Of a DNA stretch of 64,000 nt, positions 32,788 to 43,152 are shown in pieces. Source of the stretch: Branchipolynoe longqiensis (Eukaryota > Annelida > Polychaeta > Phyllodocida > Polynoidae); NCBI GenBank assembly GCA_030323885.1, contig CM059188.1, positions 111,196,763 to 111,260,762 on the forward strand, given 5' to 3'. The notes under the pieces were generated by a model. That model saw only the letters and a program-made list of their open reading frames with translations, searched no databases and was not told where the DNA came from. Both the position numbers and the translations under genes were made by a program. How positions within the stretch are numbered: position 1 is the stretch's first letter; every line of letters starts with the position of its first letter.

Positions 32788-32969
32788 TTTATAAATGAAA
32801 CAATTAGAGAGGGTAACTGTCCTACAGGGGTCAAATACTCCGTCCCTGTTGTGCTTGCAGACGCCTATTATTGGACTGTGGGGTCGAGTGGCTGTTGTCG
32901 GGTGAGGTGCAACACCATCTGTGGCACCAGCGCACTCTGAGCTTCTTGGTAATTGCCCTGCCAGGGACA

Positions 32970-33425
32970 AGTGGTGCTTCTTTGGGTTTTACGTCCTGGC
33001 AACATCTAATGTCATATCAGGACAGGTAGCTTACCGAGTGGTGACAGTGCGCACTCATGGGGACTTCATAGTTCTGCTCCACTGGGAAATCAGGCGGCCA
33101 GCACCATGACCTGATACCCCACTCAGTCAGTCACATTATCCTGACACTGAGCTCACCAGTCCTTGCCCTATCCTGATAATGCTGAATGCCTGGCTAGCTA
33201 GCAACAACAATATATTATGTGTTGTTGGTTTGACTCGGCTGGAATTCGAATTCCCAACCTTCTGCAATGATTAGATAACGGTATAAGTCCGCAACCGGAT
33301 TCTGTTCACTGGACCGAGCAGAAAGACGTAATTAATTGACTGGATGTTGTTCGAACCCATGTCTTCGAATTCGACGATCTACCAAAACCGGAGACGGACG
33401 CTCAACTCACTCGGCCATCCCGTCT
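32970..33425 (-). mobile_element. SINE family A copy with a foreign block between body and head
   Basis: Tail and body 32970-33275 end in an A1-like B-box region ('gactcggctggaattcgaat'). After a ~60-bp block shared (inverted) with 26819-26885 comes an A2/A3-type head at 33340-33425 ('gatctaccaaaaccggagac' to 'ccatcccgtct'). Probably two partial SINEs around a relic. Confidence 0.65.
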
Positions 33426-33734
33426 AGCCGGGGACAGTTGGGTGAAGCCGGCCAATAAGTCACACCGCACTCGGCACTGCGGGACTGATGTATCTGATGT
33501 GAGCGTGTTGACCCCTGCAGTGTGTGGGGCTGTCAATCTGCTGGCAGCCAACACTAATACTATTAATATGCAGATGTGAGAATGGCTGATGGACGGGTCA
33601 TTGCCATCATAGGTTCCCTTATTGGTTGTCCACCGGCGTTATTCAAATTGATTTTTTGGTAAATCAATTTTATCCATATAGATCTGTTGTCAGTGCCGTA
33701 GCACTGGTCTTCCGACCGTAAGTGTTACGTCTAT
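33426..33734. other. Unassigned
   Basis: No repeat family or coding exon recognised. Confidence 0.4.
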
Positions 33735-34082
33735 ACAGGGATTTACACAACTGTTCTTATATGGTTTATACAGTAAATTGAAATGTGTAAATTCTTAAAT
33801 CAAAGTGTGAAACTGAAGAAGCGATATTCAAGACTGGACCTGCAACACAACTTTTTCGGCTTTAGGGTGGATGACCTGTGGACTTACTTGCCAGAGAGTG
33901 TCATAGCAGAAGAGACGGTGAACTTGTTTCAAGTCCCGACTGGATACATACTGGTCAGGCATTATGTACATCGCATAGTCCACCACATCTGAAGAACTGT
34001 CTCGATTTCTATTAATTAAGAGCCGCTAATAGGTCCAAGGCCTATTATAGCTCTATCCTATTGATTGATTGATTGATTGAAT
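33735..34082 (+). pseudogene. LINE 3' end (extreme C-terminus, 3' UTR, (TGAT)n tail)
   Basis: An open frame at 33783-33992 encodes LKKRYSRLDLQHNFFGFRV, then WTYLPESVIAEETVNLF. This resembles the R-Y-L-R-FF-RV...W-LP..V.......F motif that closes many CR1-like LINE proteins. Stop at ~33990, short UTR, then TTGATTGATTGATTGATTGA. The 5' boundary was not fixed and no TSD was found. Confidence 0.7.
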
Positions 34083-34249
34083 AAGTAATGAGTATGAGGT
34101 ACATTGAATTATCTTATATTTACATGCACAGTTTTAGTTGTTGGCTTAGGATTTCCAATTCAATAGATACTAATACCTTTAGTTACTAAATCTTAGTTCA
34201 ATGTGATCAGATACTCTTTTATTCATTGTGTTGTTTTGTACGCAGTAGG

Positions 34250-34519
34250 GGTCGAGTCAAACCGATGACTTTAAAATTGATACTTGTAGGTTCCTAGCCA
34301 AGCGCTCTGCATTATTAGGATAGGGCAAGGACTGGTGTGCTCAGTGTCAGGATAATGTGACTGAGTGGGATATCAGGTCATGGTGCCGGCGGCCTGGTTT
34401 CCCAGTGGGACAGCAGTATAAAGTTGCAATGAGTGCGCACTGTCACAAGTCAGTACCCATCCTGATATGACCTTAGATGTTGCTATGGCGTAAAACAACA
34501 ACAAACAAACAAAAAAAAC
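34250..34519 (+). mobile_element. SINE family A, 5'-truncated, with 12-bp TSD
   Basis: Begins just after the tRNA-like region ('ggtcgagtcaaaccgatgac') and runs to the A2 tail plus A-rich end. Duplicated target GTACGCAGTAGG at 34238-34249 and 34520-34531, perfect. The lack of a promoter with intact TSDs shows 5' truncation at insertion. Confidence 0.9.
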
Positions 34520-34875
34520 GTACGCAGTAGGATTTGGGTGTGAGTCGGGGTATGTTTGCGTCAGTAAGTTAGCATCAGTGTTAGCCGTCAGTTTTGTCTG
34601 GCTGTATGCATCCATTACAAAATGCGTGATTCTCACCTTGTTTTATTCCAATATATTGCATTGCTGTACATTATGTAAGGAGTATGTCATACCCCAAAAT
34701 AAAAGATACATCGTTACAAGATGCGGAATGGTATTGGCACCACTTCAATTCTTAAGTCAGACTGATGTTGAACGTGCTTTGGTTAGCCCTGAATGTACAT
34801 TCCATGTTCGGGACTTACCACAGATTATAGGCAAGAGGTGAGGGGGGGTGTTCCCTGAGTTCTATTTATAAAGAT

Positions 34876-35430
34876 TCAACACATTTTGTAGCAGATCCTG
34901 CTGAACCCACCTTTACCCATCCCTTCCTCCTGAACCCTTGCTGCTGTTACTGGATATGAGTGCTCTGCTTCCGCCGGACCAGAGAGATTTGGGCCCACCT
35001 TGGTCCGTATAGACTCGTATCAGGTGATGAGCGGCTTTGGGTCGTCCAACCCCATCTCCTTCACCTTATCCTCGCAGGCATGCCTCTTTAATGCGGTGTT
35101 CTTGTAGTCGCTACATCCTTTTACATAAATGTAGTCATTTAATCGCAACCACTCCAACATCTCCATGTGCTGCTCACTTGTCAGAGCTAGAGCGTCCAGC
35201 TTCTTGCACTTCACTGCCGTCTTCCCCTGTGACAACTGGACTGGTGGAGGCGGCGTCACAGTATGGGGAGGTGGAGAGATATCCCAGGCAGATTCCTCAT
35301 CTGATGACAACCCCGAAGTTGAGGGTGACGGTGGTGGTCTTCTCCGTGTTTTGGTGGCCACCTTGTGTGTGGTGGGCTCCTTCTGCACAACCCTCTTCGA
35401 TGCTACTCTCTTCCCAGTTGGTTTGGTCAT
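34876..35430 (-). pseudogene. MADF/Myb-SANT-like DNA-binding protein gene with one nonsense codon
   Basis: The ATG at 35430 opens a 136-codon frame ending in TGA at 35020-35022. The same frame then runs open for 47 more codons to a stop at 34876-34878. Residues 1-35 are strongly basic (KRVASKR, KTRRR; nuclear-localisation-like), 36-75 are Ser/Pro-rich with SSDEES, and 88-146 resemble a MADF/SANT-like fold (EWLRLNDYIYVKG, DYKNTALKRHACEDKVKEMGL). YESIRTKVG follows directly after the stop. In that family the block is usually preceded by tryptophan, so TGA most simply derives from TGG. Such proteins are the second gene of PIF/Harbinger transposons, binding DNA and helping the transposase; a host MADF gene is the alternative. 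The intact frame elsewhere and the TATA box suggest recent loss. Confidence 0.68.
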
Positions 35431-35490
35431 GATGTGATGTGTCCTCGGCACTGCTACATTTGGAAATGAGCCCTCTAGCGCGGCGCCGTC

Positions 35491-35497
35491 TTTTATA
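35491..35497 (-). promoter_or_regulatory. Candidate TATA box for the MADF-like gene
   Basis: TATAAAA on the minus strand, ~61 bases before the ATG at 35430, embedded in the GTCCGGGG-rich subterminal region. A start site ~30 bases on would leave a 5' leader of about 35 bases. Confidence 0.55.
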
Positions 35498-35938
35498 CTC
35501 CTGGCTAGCCGGGAGTAGTCCAGGAGTGGTCCAGGCAGTCCGGGGGTGAACTGCGGGTGAACCGCGGATCGTCCCGGCTATCCGGAGATGGTCCTGGGCT
35601 CATCCGGGGTGGTCTGGGGATCCGGCCCAGTCCGGGGATAATCTGTGGATACACTGCAGAGTATGTGGGTGGTCCAGGGTCGATCCAGGGTTGTCCGGGG
35701 TTGTCTGGGACTGATCCCTGACTACTCCATGGATACACCAGGTAGTCCGGGGTGGTCTGGCTCAGTCCGGTGCGATCCAGCCTCTGGTCCGTGCCTAGAC
35801 CGTGGCTCGTCTGGGTAGGTGTGACAGCGAGCCCAAAACAACCAAAATAGCCATTTCCGGGACAGTCCGGGGTAGTGGTCCTGGGGTGGTCTGGCTAAAA
35901 ATCTGGGGCTCATCCAGGTAGGTGTGACTTGGGCTTTA

Positions 35939-36212
35939 GCTTTAAATAACTTTTATTTTAAATGGCTAAATTATGAGATATTTGAAGTTCAAACCTGCAA
36001 AATTAATTTGGCAAGCACGCCAAAACTCTGTCATCATAGGCTTCTGCAGTAACAGGTTTTTTTCAAATGAATTGCATCAGTATTCCCTTCTATGTGGCAA
36101 AACATCTTTATGAACTGCATCAGTATCTAATTTAGATATGTACAATCAAATCTAGATAATTGTTTTAGTTTTGGAAATATAAGAATTTAATCAGACTATG
36201 CAGCTTTTTAAC
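35939..36212. mobile_element. Family C element (C1), left terminus missing
   Basis: Body from 'taaataacttttattttaaa' to the right end 'aatcagactatgcagctttt'. It abuts the TTA at the end of the gene-bearing element, so that element probably landed in or beside this C copy. Confidence 0.7.
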
Positions 36213-36514
36213 TTCGATGATTGAATGAAAACCGGTGTTTGTTCCGTGATAGTGATCGTGTTATTGAACGCCTCCCTGCCACCACCCCACCCCCCCTCCG
36301 CATCCCCTTTTAATGTTGCACACCAGTAAAACAAAGTGATGTGTTCACACAAAACAGCTAAGTGTTTCGTGGAAAGCCCTGGCGCCCCCTGGCGGAGTCT
36401 CGTGACAACAGGCAGACAGTTGACCTTCGCCACCATCAACGCTGAGTGTCAGTCACGTGATCCATGTGGGCATGATCTCGCTTGAACTTGCCATTTTGCC
36501 ACAGGCGAAGGACA

Positions 36515-37355
36515 TGGTGTGGGTGTGGGTATGTGTGTGGGTGTGGGTGTGGGTGTGGGTGTGGGTATGTGTGTGGGTGTGGGTGTGGATGTGGGGGTGG
36601 GGGTGGGGTGGGGGTGGGTGGGGGGGTGTGGGTGTGGGTGTGGGTGTGGGTGTGGGTGTGGGTATGTGTGTGGGTTTGGGTGTGGTTGTGGGGTGGTTGT
36701 GGGGGTGGGTATGTGTGCGGGTTGGGTGTGGGTGTGGGTGTAGGTCTGGGTGTGGGTGTGGGTGTGGGTGTGGGCGGGGGGGTGGGGGTATGGGGTGTGG
36801 GTGTGTGTAGGTGTGGGGGTGGGGGTGGGGGGTGGGGTGGTTATAGGTGTGGGTGTGGATGTGGGTATGTGTGTGGGTATGGGTGTGGGGGTGGGGGTGG
36901 GTATAGGTGTGGGGGTGGGTATGCGTGTGGGGGTGGGGGTGGATGTGGATGTGGGTGTGGGAGTGGGTGTGGGTGTGGGTGGGATGGGGGTGGGGGTGGG
37001 GTGGGGGTAGGGGTGGGTGTGGGGATGTGGGTGTGGGTCTGGGGATGTGTGTGGGTGTGGGTATGTGTGTGGGGGTGGGGGTGGGTGTGGGTATAGGTGT
37101 GAGTGTGGATGTGGGTGTGGGCGTGGGTGTGGGCGTGGGTGTGGGTGTGGGTGGGGTGTGGGTGGGGATGGGGGTTGGGTTGGGGTGTGGGTGTGGGTGG
37201 GGCTGGGGGTGGGGCGGCGGGGCTGGGGTGGAGGTGAAGGTGGGCGTCGGGGTGTGGGTGTGGGTGTGGGTGGGGGTTTGGGTGGGGGTTTGGGTGTGGG
37301 TGTGGGTGGGGTGTGGGTGGGCGTGGGGGTGTGGGGGTGGGTGCGAGGAGGTCTG
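36515..37355. repeat. G-rich (GGGTGT/GGGTGGG)n low-complexity array
   Basis: About 840 bp of near-continuous G/T on the + strand, built from GGGTGT hexamers with GGGGGT variants and occasional TATGT. Hundreds of G-runs of 3 or more make it a dense G-quadruplex-capable tract. Gly/Val-rich open frames of up to 204 codons are compositional. Confidence 0.93.
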
Positions 37356-37438
37356 CCGTTAGTGGTCAGGGTATCAATGATGAATCAGTACCATATCGTC
37401 CCACCAACACCCTTCCTAGGGAAAGAAATTCGTCCAGT

Positions 37439-37760
37439 GTTTGTTGGGGTTTTATATCCTAGTAGTAGTACCATCTACAGTCATATCAGGACTTGTCAGA
37501 GTGCACATTTGTGACGACGTTTTAGTGCTGCCGCACTGGGAGGCCAGGACACCTGCACCATGACCCGATTCCCCACTCAGTTACATAATATTGACATTGA
37601 GCTAACCAGTCCTTGCCCTATCCTATTAATGCCGAGCACCAGGCTAGGAAGTGACAAGTATCAAGACTGTAAGTCATTGCTTTGACTGGGACGGGATTCC
37701 AAGTCCCGAGCTTCCGCGCGGGAAGCCTGCGCTCCATTGATTTAGCCACTGCGTCCAGTT
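37439..37760 (-). mobile_element. SINE family A, A1
   Basis: Full-length minus copy; a small TAG-repeat expansion ('ctagtagtagtaccatc') sits in the tail landmark. Head at right (inverse of 'gacgcagtggctaaatcaa'). Confidence 0.83.
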
Positions 37761-37948
37761 TGTCAAATTGTATCACTTAGCCGAGTGTGAGTTAAGACCT
37801 GCCGCCCACACCATTACCACTCAGTTTGCAAAGCTAATGACCACTAATATGACAAGGTGAAGGCAGTCAGGGAAGATTACTATAGACAATCAAAGAACTA
37901 ACAAATTGTAGAACTCACACAGGGTAGGGAAATGTGGGAGAATTCTTA

Positions 37949-38530
37949 AGTGCCTGTCACACCTTACCGGATAGAGCACCGAACACAACCAGACAAAGAA
38001 TTTTCTAGTCCGGCGGTGTTCGGTATCAAAATGTACCAAAATGTGTCGAAATGTTGCGCTTTTGGGTCAAAGGCGCCAGACGAAACGGACGCTAAATGGA
38101 CAAGGAACGTACATTAATGAATAGCCACCAGATGATAACCGGACAATAACCAGATGACACCGGATAACAACGGACAAGCAATGGTCAACCAACGGGAGAA
38201 AACCAAATGTCAAATGGACGGAGCGAACATCAACCGGTCACGTACCAGACTGATCATGGATGCACCAAAATCAGACGGACCGAATTCCCGCAACACCATC
38301 AATGGACTCTTCAGGAAACAAACCGGAGAGCTAATGGATGGGTATCGGACATGAACCAGACAAAACGGACTAAACAGACTTAAAACAGACACCAACCATA
38401 CACGTCCGTCCAGCGGTGTCTGGTACAAGTTTTGTGCATGTTCAAAATTTGCCACCATACACACTGGACACCAACGGAAAGAGAACGGAAACACCGGATG
38501 CCTACCGTATATAAACCGGGCATTGACACC
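37949..38530. mobile_element. CGGAC-rich Harbinger-like MITE, copy 4, right end lost
   Basis: Left end AGTGCCTGTCACACCTTACC after TTA (37946-37948); CGGAC words throughout ('aaacggactaaacagactta'). It shares a long internal stretch with copy 1 ('ccgaattcccgc', 'caccatcaa', 'ggactaaacagactt'), so it is the same subfamily. The right inverted end is absent after ~38530. Confidence 0.72.
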
Positions 38531-38856
38531 ATCACCCAAAAAAAATCCAAAAGAAAATCACGTCCTGCAATATATGAGAACAGAAAATTGGAAATCGGGA
38601 TCCGATAGCTTTTCCTGCTTATTTCTTCAGGTGGGGCTCGAATAACAGGTTGCGGAAGCATTATTTCCATAACTGATTACAAATGATAGTCAATAATAAG
38701 TATGATGCCCGCACTTAAAGATTACGAAATTTGTCCTTTTCTCTACGTCACAACTATAAGTTCATCGTTTAGAATGTTCGCATTTGTGCTGGGGGGTCGT
38801 TAAACAAACAAACTAATAAACAAGCTAACAAACTAACAAACAAACTAACAAACAAA

Positions 38857-39337
38857 CTAGGTCACAAATGCTGCGGGAACCGTACGGTGCTGCGGAGTGC
38901 GGTGTGTCTTTTGGTTTATGCATATGTTGCGGCATTGGGGCCTGCAGTTTATATCTTCACAAATCCTACGGTTTGTATTGAATTTATACTTGTATTTAAT
39001 ATAGAAAAAAAGTCATAACTTTCTTAATATTGATCCCACAAACATGAATTTGATATCATATTGATATTCATTTTACAACCTTTTCATTGATATCAACAAA
39101 GTGATTGTACAGTGTTGTGGAATCTGGATTGTCAGGATTGCGGCCTGCGGCATTGCGATTTTTCGAAGTTATGATAACTACAACTTAAAACAACCGCAAC
39201 CCTTGCGACGAGTAAAAAAACTGCAGGGTGACCGCATGCTGACCATAACCCACCCGCATGCGGTCACCGCACGGTATGGCCGATGCAGTGACTTATGGTC
39301 GGCGCAAGCACACCGTAATGCATTTGTGACCGAGGCA
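38857..39337. mobile_element. Harbinger-like MITE, 'GGTCACAAATGC' family, copy 2
   Basis: Left CTAGGTCACAAATGCTGC (outermost bases lost against an (AACAAACT)n run), right GCATTTGTGACCGAGGCA followed by TTA (39338-39340). Related to 18505-18977. Confidence 0.75.
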
Positions 39338-39355
39338 TTACTAAATGTGATAAGT

Positions 39356-39700
39356 TTGTTTGTTTGTTTGTTGTTGTTTTACGTCCTAGCAACATCTAAG
39401 GTCATATCAGGACGGGTACCGACTTGTGACAGTGCGCACTCATGGCGACTTTATAGTGCTGTCCCACTGGGAAACCAGGCCGCCGGCACCATGACCTGGT
39501 ATCCCACTCAGTCACATTATCCTGACACTGAGCACACCAGTCCTTGCCCTATCCTAATAATGCCGAGCGCCTGGCTAGGAAGCGACAAGTATCAATTTTA
39601 AAGTCATTGGTTTGACTCGACCGGGACTCGAACCCATGACCCCACGATCTACCAGCACGGGAGACGGACGCTCTAACTCATTCGGCCATCCCGTCTGGTC
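39356..39700 (-). mobile_element. SINE family A, A2, with 12-bp TSD
   Basis: Near-consensus A2 copy: tail inverse of 'acgtaaaacaacaacaaac', head inverse of 'gaccagacgggatggccgaa', B box GGGTTCGAGTCCC. TSD AATGTGATAAGT at 39344-39355 and 39701-39712, perfect. Among the best-preserved copies, so likely one of the youngest. Confidence 0.93.
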
Positions 39701-39796
39701 AATGTGATAAGTAGTATGCTGAAAGGGGAATTCATGCTTGGCAGCCAGTAATACATGATTATAGATGCGAAGCTTTCTTTATGGGAATGGCAGCGA

Positions 39797-39875
39797 CATA
39801 GAGTGAGTGAGTGAGTGAGTGAGTAAGTGACTTGGAGGTTTTACGCCATGTCAGCAGCTCTGGCCGTATTCATGG
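39797..39875. repeat. (GAGT)n and adjoining scrap of a further dispersed repeat
   Basis: GTGAGTGAGTGAGTGAGTGA followed by 'gacttggaggttttacgcca'. A GAGT run leading into 'ttttacgcc' is a motif I associate with molluscan SINE/LINE ends; low certainty. Confidence 0.45.
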
Positions 39876-40490
39876 CAAGATGTTGTTCTTTATTTTTTTT
39901 ATTTTATTTTTTAATATTTTAGTCTTGATTATCACTCACTAAGATGTTGTTCCGTATTTTCCATATTTTATTTGATTTATTGTAGTCTTGGCTATCACTC
40001 GCTAAGATGTTGTTTTATATTTTTCATATTTTATTTTATTTATGTTAATCTTGAGGATCACTCGAAGAAGTAAAAGACAATGGGTTAAAAATATATAAGG
40101 GTTTGAATGGTTTTTAATGATTTGTTTATATAAGAGTAAACGGTGAATGGTTTTAAATTATTTATTTATATAAGAGTAAAAAGTGTATAAGTACAAAACC
40201 TCAGGCACCAATCACAGGAGTCTATATACAATCCAGCTGTTTTCAAAAATGAAATAATTACTTCACCTTTCACATGTTTTAAAAGGTCTTGCAGGTTATG
40301 CATTTCATGAAAGTGTTTACGTAATGTAAAATCGCTACAATTCCAATCAGATGTGCTTCATTGTCAATAAACACCGACAGCCAAACAATTGCGCTAGCTC
40401 CTCACATTTTAAGATGAAAGAGTGAGTCATCCTAGAATGGGCAATACGGCATCTTGTTGATTAAACAACTTGCCAGCTACATAGATGAGC
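39876..40490. other. AT-rich, locally triplicated
   Basis: Three ~68-bp related units occur at about 39882-40075 ('aagatgttgtt', 'atattttatttgattta', 'cttggctatcactcgctaag'). No gene recognised in the remainder. Confidence 0.5.
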
Positions 40491-40739
40491 CTGTCTCAAA
40501 AGGTGATAACTCTTTCTTTTTTTTGTCCATTGTAACGATTGACACAAAACAGCACAGAAACGGTTACACTGAAAACACTAAGGACATTTGCTTCAAATCA
40601 ATATGTTTTCTATTGGAATTATGAAACACTATGTAAAAAACAAATCAGTTTATCCTGAGCAAATGCATAAGCAGATAGTATGTTGATCGTTACAATGAAC
40701 AAAGTTTTGTCCCATATTGCTTAGCACCTTTTGAGACAG
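40491..40739. mobile_element. Short inverted-repeat element F (CTGTCTCAAAAGGTG ends)
   Basis: 15-bp perfect inverted ends, CTGTCTCAAAAGGTG at 40491-40505 and its inverse at 40725-40739, ~249 bp, AT-rich, non-coding. A further pair ('cgattg' / 'gatcgttacaatg') lies inside. The superfamily is not clear from the flanks. Confidence 0.72.
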
Positions 40740-41002
40740 TCTCAGATATAGACTATTCTATTGAAATAAATAAAATAAAAACACTGGAGTTTGAGCATGA
40801 ATTTGTGATAACATGCGATGGGTAGAGCGACCAGAAGATGCGTGCAATCCAAGAATACAACAACATATGACATGTGGATAACACAGTGCTGTAACAGTCT
40901 CAGATAGCGTACATATATATTATATATAATATATACATATAGACAGATTCTGATGTTATATGTATGAAAGGAAAGGGGAATAGTTGCTTTGTGCTTCAGA
41001 GT

Positions 41003-41337
41003 TTGGTGTTTCTTTGTTTGTTGGAGTTTTATGTCCTGGCAACATCTAAGGTTATATCAGGGCAGGTCCCAACATGTGACAGTGCACACTCATGGTGACT
41101 TTATAGTGCTGACCCACTGGGAAATCAGGCCACCAGCAGCATGGCCTGATATTCCACTCAGTCACATTATCCTGACACTGAGCCAACCAGTCCTTGCCCT
41201 ATCCTATAAATGGCGAGTCCCAGGCTAGGAAGTGACATGTATCAAATATAAAGTCATTGGTTTGACTCGACCGGGAACCCAACTCCTGACCATCCGCACG
41301 CGAGGCCCGCGCTCTACCGATTAGGCCACTGTGCCCG
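41003..41337 (-). mobile_element. SINE family A, A1, with 12-bp TSD (one mismatch)
   Basis: Complete minus copy. Flanks GTGCTTCAGAGT (40991-41002) and GTGCTTAAGAGT (41338-41349) differ at one base, which dates it as older than copies with perfect TSDs. Confidence 0.9.
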
Positions 41338-41805
41338 GTGCTTAAGAGTAGAACCAGCAGATATCACCCTTTGATTAGGATATGCAGATGAATAAAGTAT
41401 GGTACTTGAATTAGAGGTTTGCAGAAGTAGGATATGAAAGTGTATTTTATTATCAGGTCGTGTGTTTTAGTTGAGTGCTAATCGTAGATAACCAGTGGCA
41501 TAGAAAATAAGTAGCATTTGGATGGTGTGCCAATACTTCAGCATGGCATAATCGTCATCGCATGTGTGTGCTGCGCGGTCAAAGTCAGGCTTCGTTAACG
41601 CACGGCACTGTCAGTATATATATGTATGTGTATATGGATATATGTATATATATATACATATATGTATATACATGACAATGGGAGCGCCTGTAGTTAGGGT
41701 CGGGGCCGATGGTGGCGCCACCAGTACCAGGATATAGGATAAGGATTGAATACATCGAGAATAGTGGTTGGTAGATAATGAATAGAACAATTAATAATAA
41801 TAATT

Positions 41806-41915
41806 CCCTTCCGCGCCTTTATACTTGCATAGTGGGTATACATCATATATAAATATATATATGATGCATAACCTATTATACGAGTATAAAGATATGGAAG
41901 GGAATATTACTTATT
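41806..41915. repeat. ~50-bp-arm imperfect palindrome
   Basis: Arms 'aattcccttccgcgccttta' to 'tacatcatatata' and 'tatatatgatgcataacc' to 'tatggaagggaat' are inverse copies around a TATATA centre, with 'ggtggcgcca' words outside both ends. A related half-copy ('taccttccatgcctatc', 'gttatacatcatat') lies at about 43811-43858. Confidence 0.75.
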
Positions 41916-41959
41916 ATTATTGCTATATTCCGTAAGATGCAACACTGTACCGGTGGCGC

Positions 41960-42022
41960 CATCTCAGCGCTGGTACTGTGCTTTATACATATATATATAT
42001 ATATATCTATATATATATATAT
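41960..42022. repeat. (TA)n microsatellite
   Basis: Alternating TA with rare C. A similar run at about 41615-41670 is interspersed with TATG. Confidence 0.85.
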
Positions 42023-42063
42023 GGAATATAATAAATTACATCATACTCTTACAATGAGCCAAC

Positions 42064-42363
42064 CGGTCACAGTAGCCGAATCGGTAGAGCACATGCCTCG
42101 CGTGTGGAAGATCGGGAGTTTGCGAGTTCGGTTCCCAGTCGAGTCAAACCAATGACTTAAAAATTTATACTTGTCGCTTCCTAGCCTGGCACTCAGCATT
42201 ATTAGGATAGGACAAGGATCAGTGTCAGGATAATGTGACTGAGTGGGATATCAGGGCATGCTGCGGTGGCCTGATTTCCCAGGGGGGCAGCACTATAAAA
42301 TCGCCATGAGTGCGTACTGTCACAAGTCGGTACCAGTCCTGATATGACCTTAGATGTGGCTAG
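42064..42363 (+). mobile_element. SINE family A, A1, tail-to-tail with a LINE
   Basis: Head 'cacagtagccgaatcggtag', full body to 'gtggctaggac', then directly the (ATC)n tail of a minus-strand LINE. No A1 tail sequence remains. Confidence 0.83.
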
Positions 42364-43152
42364 GACATCATCATCATCATGCTGTTGGTTGCGATGCGAC
42401 AAAGACTGCTTTCATTACTTGACTGCCACTCTCCATTTAGCTCTCTGCTGTGAGAGTAGCGTTCATGAGTCGATCTTAATGTCTCTCAGCTTCAGGTTTC
42501 TCTTGATGGTATCCTTGAAACGGAGACGAGGGCACCCTCTCTTTCTTTAACCAGAAGACGGTTGAGAATAGAGGATTTGCTTTGATATCCTGTCTGATGA
42601 CATCCTTATGAGGGCAGCCCCGTCAGTTTGAGTATTTCTCTATTTGTCACTTTGTCCTTCCAGGTTAACCTCATGAATGAATGCAGATGTTGCATCATGA
42701 AGGCATGCAGCTTTTTCACCTGTCGTCTGTACACTCTCCAGGCCTTGGCTCCGTATAGAAGGGTGGGTAGCACGATTGCACGGTATATCTTGCCTTTGAC
42801 CCGAATGGACACATGGTGGTTGTTCCAGAGTCTCTGGCATAGTCGGCTGAAAGATGAGCTAGCCTTGGGCATCCTCCTATGTATTTCAGCATCAATGCGT
42901 CCATCACTTGATATAGTACTTCCGAGGTAGGTGGATTCTGGAAGAGTTTAGCTTGTTTCTGTCAACCATGATCTCCTCCTCTCGGGTTCTTGTACAGTTG
43001 GGTTGGTACAGCACCTCCGTCTTCCTGATGTTAATCTTCAGGCCAAACTTCTTTGATGCATCGGAGAAAGCATCCACTATTTTCTGGATCTCTTCAGCAG
43101 AGTGGGCAACCAGTGCACTGTCATCTGCGAATAGCAGCTCTCTCACCATTTC
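42364..43152 (-). pseudogene. LINE fragment: RT palm to C-terminus, (ATG)n tail
   Basis: Reading from 43149: VRELLFADDSALVAHSAEEIQ, containing the catalytic FADD motif, then VDAFSDASKKFGLKIN and KTEVLYQP. A second frame from 42872 carries LCQRLWNNHHVSIRVKGKIY, LPTLLYGAKAW, LHAFMMQHL, LTWKDKVTNREIL. The frame change near 42900 and a deletion before the C-terminal block inactivate it. The 3' end is (CATCAT)n as read on the + strand at 42364-42380. Same family as 60610-61130. Confidence 0.87.

Larger units (their letters stand above)
34850..35938 (-). mobile_element. Gene-bearing Harbinger-like element (TCCGGGG-rich family), left end lost
   Basis: The right terminus reads GGTAGGTGTGACTTGGGCT, the inverse of AGCCCAAGTCACACCTACC, followed by TTA (35936-35938). 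This is the terminal form of the CGGAC and ACGT families with another interior. The subterminal 35505-35920 is packed with GTCCGGGG/GTCCAGG words, some at exact 11-bp spacing (GGGTGAACTGC|GGGTGAACCGC). Unlike the other members it encloses a gene (34876-35430). I find no matching left terminus, so the element is truncated, and no transposase is visible. Confidence 0.68.

Noticed and set aside
36457..37514. Gly/Val/Trp-rich proteins of up to 204 residues
   Set aside because: Produced by a (GGGTGT)n array; stop codons are simply rare in G/T sequence.
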